From NCBI GenBank assembly GCA_030595485.1, contig JAUVDE010000152.1:1-7778 (forward strand): a stretch of DNA of 7,778 nucleotides, in the 5' to 3' direction. Below, in pieces: positions 5,804 to 7,778 of the stretch. A program made the translations under genes and the position numbers. The notes under the pieces are model-generated. The model did no database searches. It was not told where the DNA came from and saw nothing but the letters and a program-made list of their open reading frames with translations. The stretch's first letter is position 1. Every line of letters begins with the position of its first letter. This stretch comes from Draconibacterium sp. (GTDB taxonomy: Bacteria > Bacteroidota > Bacteroidia > Bacteroidales > Prolixibacteraceae).

Positions 5804-6727
5804 ATGAAAGTTACTGCAAAAGAAATTACAAAAAAGCTTTTCGATAGCCTTTGGGAGCAATATATACAGCGTGTTTCTTATGCTCAAAATTATGCCGATT
5901 TAGTACACGAAAAGGGCGGTAAGGTAGTTAACGACCACATTGCTATTCGTACATTTAATACGCATACGGGCGAACAGCCGGAGGGAATTAGGGCCATAAA
6001 ACATATTTTAAATTGTTTGGAATATACGCCGGCAAGCAACTACGAATTCACAAAGAAAAAGTTAAAAGCGGTACATTTCGAACATCCCGACCCCATGTTC
6101 CCGAAAATATTTGTAAGCCAGTTGGAAGTTGATTTATTACCCAACTGGGCGCAAAATGCAATTAAAGAAACCGTACAAGATACACCCTATATTTTATCTG
6201 ATAGAAGTATTGAGTTGCTGGGCCTTTTAAAAGAGGAAGGAGAATTACCACGTGTTGCCGGCGAAGTATTGGTTGCCGATTTGGCGCAATATTTTAGGCG
6301 CCCCTGGAAAACACCTCGTAAAGATGATGTACTAAAAATAAACGATGTATCGCAATACGCTGCCTGGGTATTGTTACATGGAAATTCCATAAATCATTTT
6401 ACGGCCTACATCAATTACCAGGGAGTTAGTGATTGGCCCGATTTGGCGAGTACCTGTGCAGGTTTGGCTGGTGTGGGAATCCCCATGAAAGAAACGGTAG
6501 AAGGGGTGAAAGGAAGTAAGCTGCAGCAATCGGCTACGCAAGCGGTAAAAGAAGAAGTTGAAGTAAAAGGGGATGACGGCATTGAAAAAATTAGCTGGAC
6601 CTACGCCTATTACGAATTAGCCGAACGCGGTTACATTGAGGAAAATGGGAAGAAGAAACTCTTTTCGGGTTTCTTAGGCGAACAAGCAAGGCATTTATTT
6701 GATATGACCAAAACCAGAGAGAATTGA
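5804..6727 (+). CDS. DUF1338 family protein, 2-oxoadipate dioxygenase/decarboxylase-like
   Basis: The family's characterised member, HglS of Pseudomonas putida, is a non-haem Fe(II) enzyme that converts 2-oxoadipate to D-2-hydroxyglutarate in lysine breakdown. This 307-residue protein carries the family signature NDHIAIRTF (43-51). His45, His198 (in GNSINHFTAYIN) and Glu271 (in YAYYELAERGY) are the likely metal ligands; their spacing resembles His70/His226/Glu294 of HglS as I recall it. Arg49 sits four residues after the first His, as in HglS. The protein is well short of HglS (about 460 residues), so the substrate-side part of HglS may be absent and the substrate may differ. The ATG at 5804 starts a typical MKxTAxEIxxKLFDxLW N-terminus. 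The gene is followed by a strong terminator and looks monocistronic. Family membership is firm; the reaction is an inference. Confidence 0.85.
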   Translation: MKVTAKEITKKLFDSLWEQYIQRVSYAQNYADLVHEKGGKVVNDHIAIRTFNTHTGEQPEGIRAIKHILNCLEYTPASNYEFTKKKLKAVHFEHPDPMFPKIFVSQLEVDLLPNWAQNAIKETVQDTPYILSDRSIELLGLLKEEGELPRVAGEVLVADLAQYFRRPWKTPRKDDVLKINDVSQYAAWVLLHGNSINHFTAYINYQGVSDWPDLASTCAGLAGVGIPMKETVEGVKGSKLQQSATQAVKEEVEVKGDDGIEKISWTYAYYELAERGYIEENGKKKLFSGFLGEQARHLFDMTKTREN

Positions 6728-6752
6728 TTCATAAACGAAATTTGAAAGGAAA

Positions 6753-6778
6753 AGGGGAGCAAACGCTCCCCTCTTTTG
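6753..6778. terminator. Bidirectional terminator between convergent DUF1338 and ppk2 genes
   Basis: AGGGGAGC (6753-6760) and GCTCCCCT (6765-6772) form a perfect eight-pair GC-rich stem with an AAAC loop. On the plus strand it is followed by CTTTTG, and on the minus strand by TTTTCC. It lies 26 bases after the DUF1338 stop codon and 17 bases from the ppk2 stop codon, and fits termination of both genes. Confidence 0.85.
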
Positions 6779-6788
6779 TAAACTATAA

Positions 6789-7598
6789 TTAATACACTTT
6801 AGGTACATAACTCATTTCTTCCAAAGGCGGACGCACATAACCCTTGTTGTCATTTCGTTCCGGCAAAACAATATCTTCGTGTTCTATTTGCTGGTACGGT
6901 ATTACCGATAAAAGATGATGAATACAGTTTAAACGAGCGCGTTTTTTATCATCGGCATCAACCATAAACCAGGGGCTTAATTTGGTGTCGGTGTAAGCAA
7001 ACATTTCATCTTTAGCTTTTGAATATTCAATGTATTTCTCCATCGATTGAATATCCATTGGACTTAATTTCCAACGTTTTGCTGGGTCGTTAATGCGGCT
7101 TTTAAAACGTTTTTCCTGCTCGTCTTGGCTTACCGAAAACCAGTATTTTACCAGTATTACTCCCGAACGAATAAGCATGCGTTCGAAGTTGGGGCACGAG
7201 CGTAAAAACTCCCAGTATTCGTCGTTATTGCAAAAGTCCATTACTTTCTCAACGCCTGCACGGTTGTACCAACTGCGGTCTAACAAAACCATTTCGCCGG
7301 CGGCTGGCAAGTGCGGCACATAACGCTGAAAATACCACTGTGTTTTTTCGCGTTCGGTTGGTGTGCCCAAGGCAACAACCCTACAAATACGTGGGTTTAA
7401 ATTCTGAATAATACGTTTAATTGTTCCTCCTTTTCCGGCAGCATCACGTCCTTCGAAAATTACAACTACCTTTAGGCCTTCTTTTTTTATCCACTCTTGC
7501 AAACGTACCAGCTCAATTTGCAAACGATTTAGTTCTTTTTCGTAAAACTTAAGTGTGAGTTTGCCATTAGAGGTAAGATGATCTTTTGATTCTTCCAT
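6789..7598 (-). CDS. ppk2: Polyphosphate kinase 2 (single-domain PPK2)
   Basis: PPK2 enzymes transfer phosphate between polyphosphate and nucleotides, mostly making GTP/ATP or ADP from polyphosphate. The 269-residue protein has one PPK2 domain. The Walker A loop is GRDAAGKGG at 50-58 and the Walker B region is DRSWYNRAGVE at 107-117. A basic lid segment, RINDPAKRWKLSPMD, lies at about 168-182, and SPWFMVDADDKKRARLN at about 208-224 is also typical. The length is usual for single-domain PPK2, and all core motifs are intact. The wording is closest to class I (NDP-phosphorylating) enzymes, but class cannot be settled by eye. The ATG at 7598 is the only good start and gives a charged N-terminal helix typical of the family. 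The gene converges on the DUF1338 gene, from which a terminator separates it, and has a candidate promoter just upstream. Confidence 0.94.
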   Translation of the reverse strand: MEESKDHLTSNGKLTLKFYEKELNRLQIELVRLQEWIKKEGLKVVVIFEGRDAAGKGGTIKRIIQNLNPRICRVVALGTPTEREKTQWYFQRYVPHLPAAGEMVLLDRSWYNRAGVEKVMDFCNNDEYWEFLRSCPNFERMLIRSGVILVKYWFSVSQDEQEKRFKSRINDPAKRWKLSPMDIQSMEKYIEYSKAKDEMFAYTDTKLSPWFMVDADDKKRARLNCIHHLLSVIPYQQIEHEDIVLPERNDNKGYVRPPLEEMSYVPKVY

Positions 7599-7620
7599 AC
7601 GATTGATTGTGATGTGCTCT

Positions 7621-7628
7621 TAAAGGTA
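7621..7628 (-). promoter_or_regulatory. Weak candidate -7 box for ppk2
   Basis: Read on the minus strand this is TACCTTTA, one base from TAnnTTTG, and it lies 22 bases before the ppk2 ATG. No clear TTTG box is seen at the expected distance, so support is limited. Confidence 0.3.
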
Positions 7629-7686
7629 TAAAAAAATAAGGGAAAGCCGAGCAAGGTATCGTTCTAGCAGGACAGCTTTTTTTTAG

Positions 7687-7778
7687 ACCCTGAAACGAGT
7701 TCAGGGTGACGTTCTTAACTAAACGATGCAAAACTTGTGTTATTGTCATGCTGAACTTCCTGCCCGGCATAGGTCAGA
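7687..7778. repeat. REP-like pair of inverted hairpin units, right end cut by window
   Basis: Unit 1 is ACCCTGAA (7687-7694) paired with TTCAGGGT (7700-7707), a perfect eight-pair stem with a five-base loop, followed by GACG. Unit 2 runs from GTCATGCTGAAC (7745-7756) to CGGCAT (7765-7770), with ATGCTG pairing CGGCAT. The reverse complement of TGTCATGCTGAAC (7744-7756) matches GTTCAGGGTGACG (7699-7711) at 10 of 13 positions, so the two units are diverged inverted copies. Such TTCAGGGTGACG-type elements recur between genes in many Bacteroidota genomes. The element may extend beyond the window. Confidence 0.65.

Noticed and set aside
2653..6727. A lysine-degradation cluster joining the aminomutase-like and DUF1338 genes
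   Set aside because: The genes are separated by two unrelated genes and by terminators, and the aminomutase-like protein lacks the lysine-binding aspartates.
7661..7684. Terminator-like GTTCT/AGGAC hairpin followed by eight T residues on the plus strand
   Set aside because: The stem has only five pairs with a three-base loop, and no plus-strand gene lies upstream. It may just be a T-tract at the border of the repeat element.
7567..7770. Minus-strand open frame of 67 codons overlapping the start of ppk2 and the terminal repeat
   Set aside because: Much of it is translated from the REP-like hairpin (VTLNSFQGL) and from the ppk2 leader. It has no domain and overlaps ppk2, so it is spurious.

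Overview
The window looks like ordinary chromosomal DNA from a member of the phylum Bacteroidota, probably a marine or environmental Bacteroidales/Marinilabiliales-type organism. This is an inference from four things: protein style (the long RodA form of this phylum, a PPK2, a short DUF1338 protein), AT-rich composition, near absence of Shine-Dalgarno sequences, and promoter-like boxes of the Bacteroidota type (TAnnTTTG, with a TTTG-like box about 19 bases upstream). No phage, transposase, CRISPR array, tRNA or rRNA was seen.

Layout. 2-871 (+) is the 3' part of a penicillin-binding protein 2 gene, cut by the window edge inside its catalytic SxxK motif. It abuts rodA (872-2299, +) with zero spacing, giving the classical transpeptidase/glycosyltransferase pair for lateral wall synthesis. 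A 353-base stretch (2300-2652) follows, with a promoter-like box and a leader that can fold into a branched RNA. The leader precedes a KamA-family radical SAM/PLP aminomutase-like gene (2653-3948, +). A strong hairpin terminator lies between that gene and a convergent ACP-phosphodiesterase-family gene (3977-4594, -). A divergent spacer with a good promoter precedes a PfkB-fold sugar-kinase-like gene (4789-5697, +) that has lost several catalytic residues. Next come a DUF1338 / 2-oxoadipate dioxygenase-decarboxylase-like gene (5804-6727, +), a bidirectional terminator, and a convergent polyphosphate kinase 2 gene (6789-7598, -). The last 100 bases hold two inverted REP-like hairpins.

How the genes relate. 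Only the PBP2-rodA pair forms a clear functional unit. The other genes appear to be single-gene transcription units with their own promoters or terminators. The aminomutase-like protein and the DUF1338 protein both have relatives in lysine breakdown. However, the aminomutase-like protein lacks both lysine-selecting aspartates, so a shared lysine pathway is not supported.

The most interesting points are: (1) the PfkB-fold protein with Met in place of the catalytic Asp and two further damaged motifs; (2) the aminomutase-like protein with Arg and Ser where lysine 2,3-aminomutase has its two substrate-selecting Asp residues, as in the logic of glutamate 2,3-aminomutase; (3) the structured leader in front of it. 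I recognise no complete new multi-gene system. Family residue numbers quoted from other organisms are from memory and should be confirmed by alignment.
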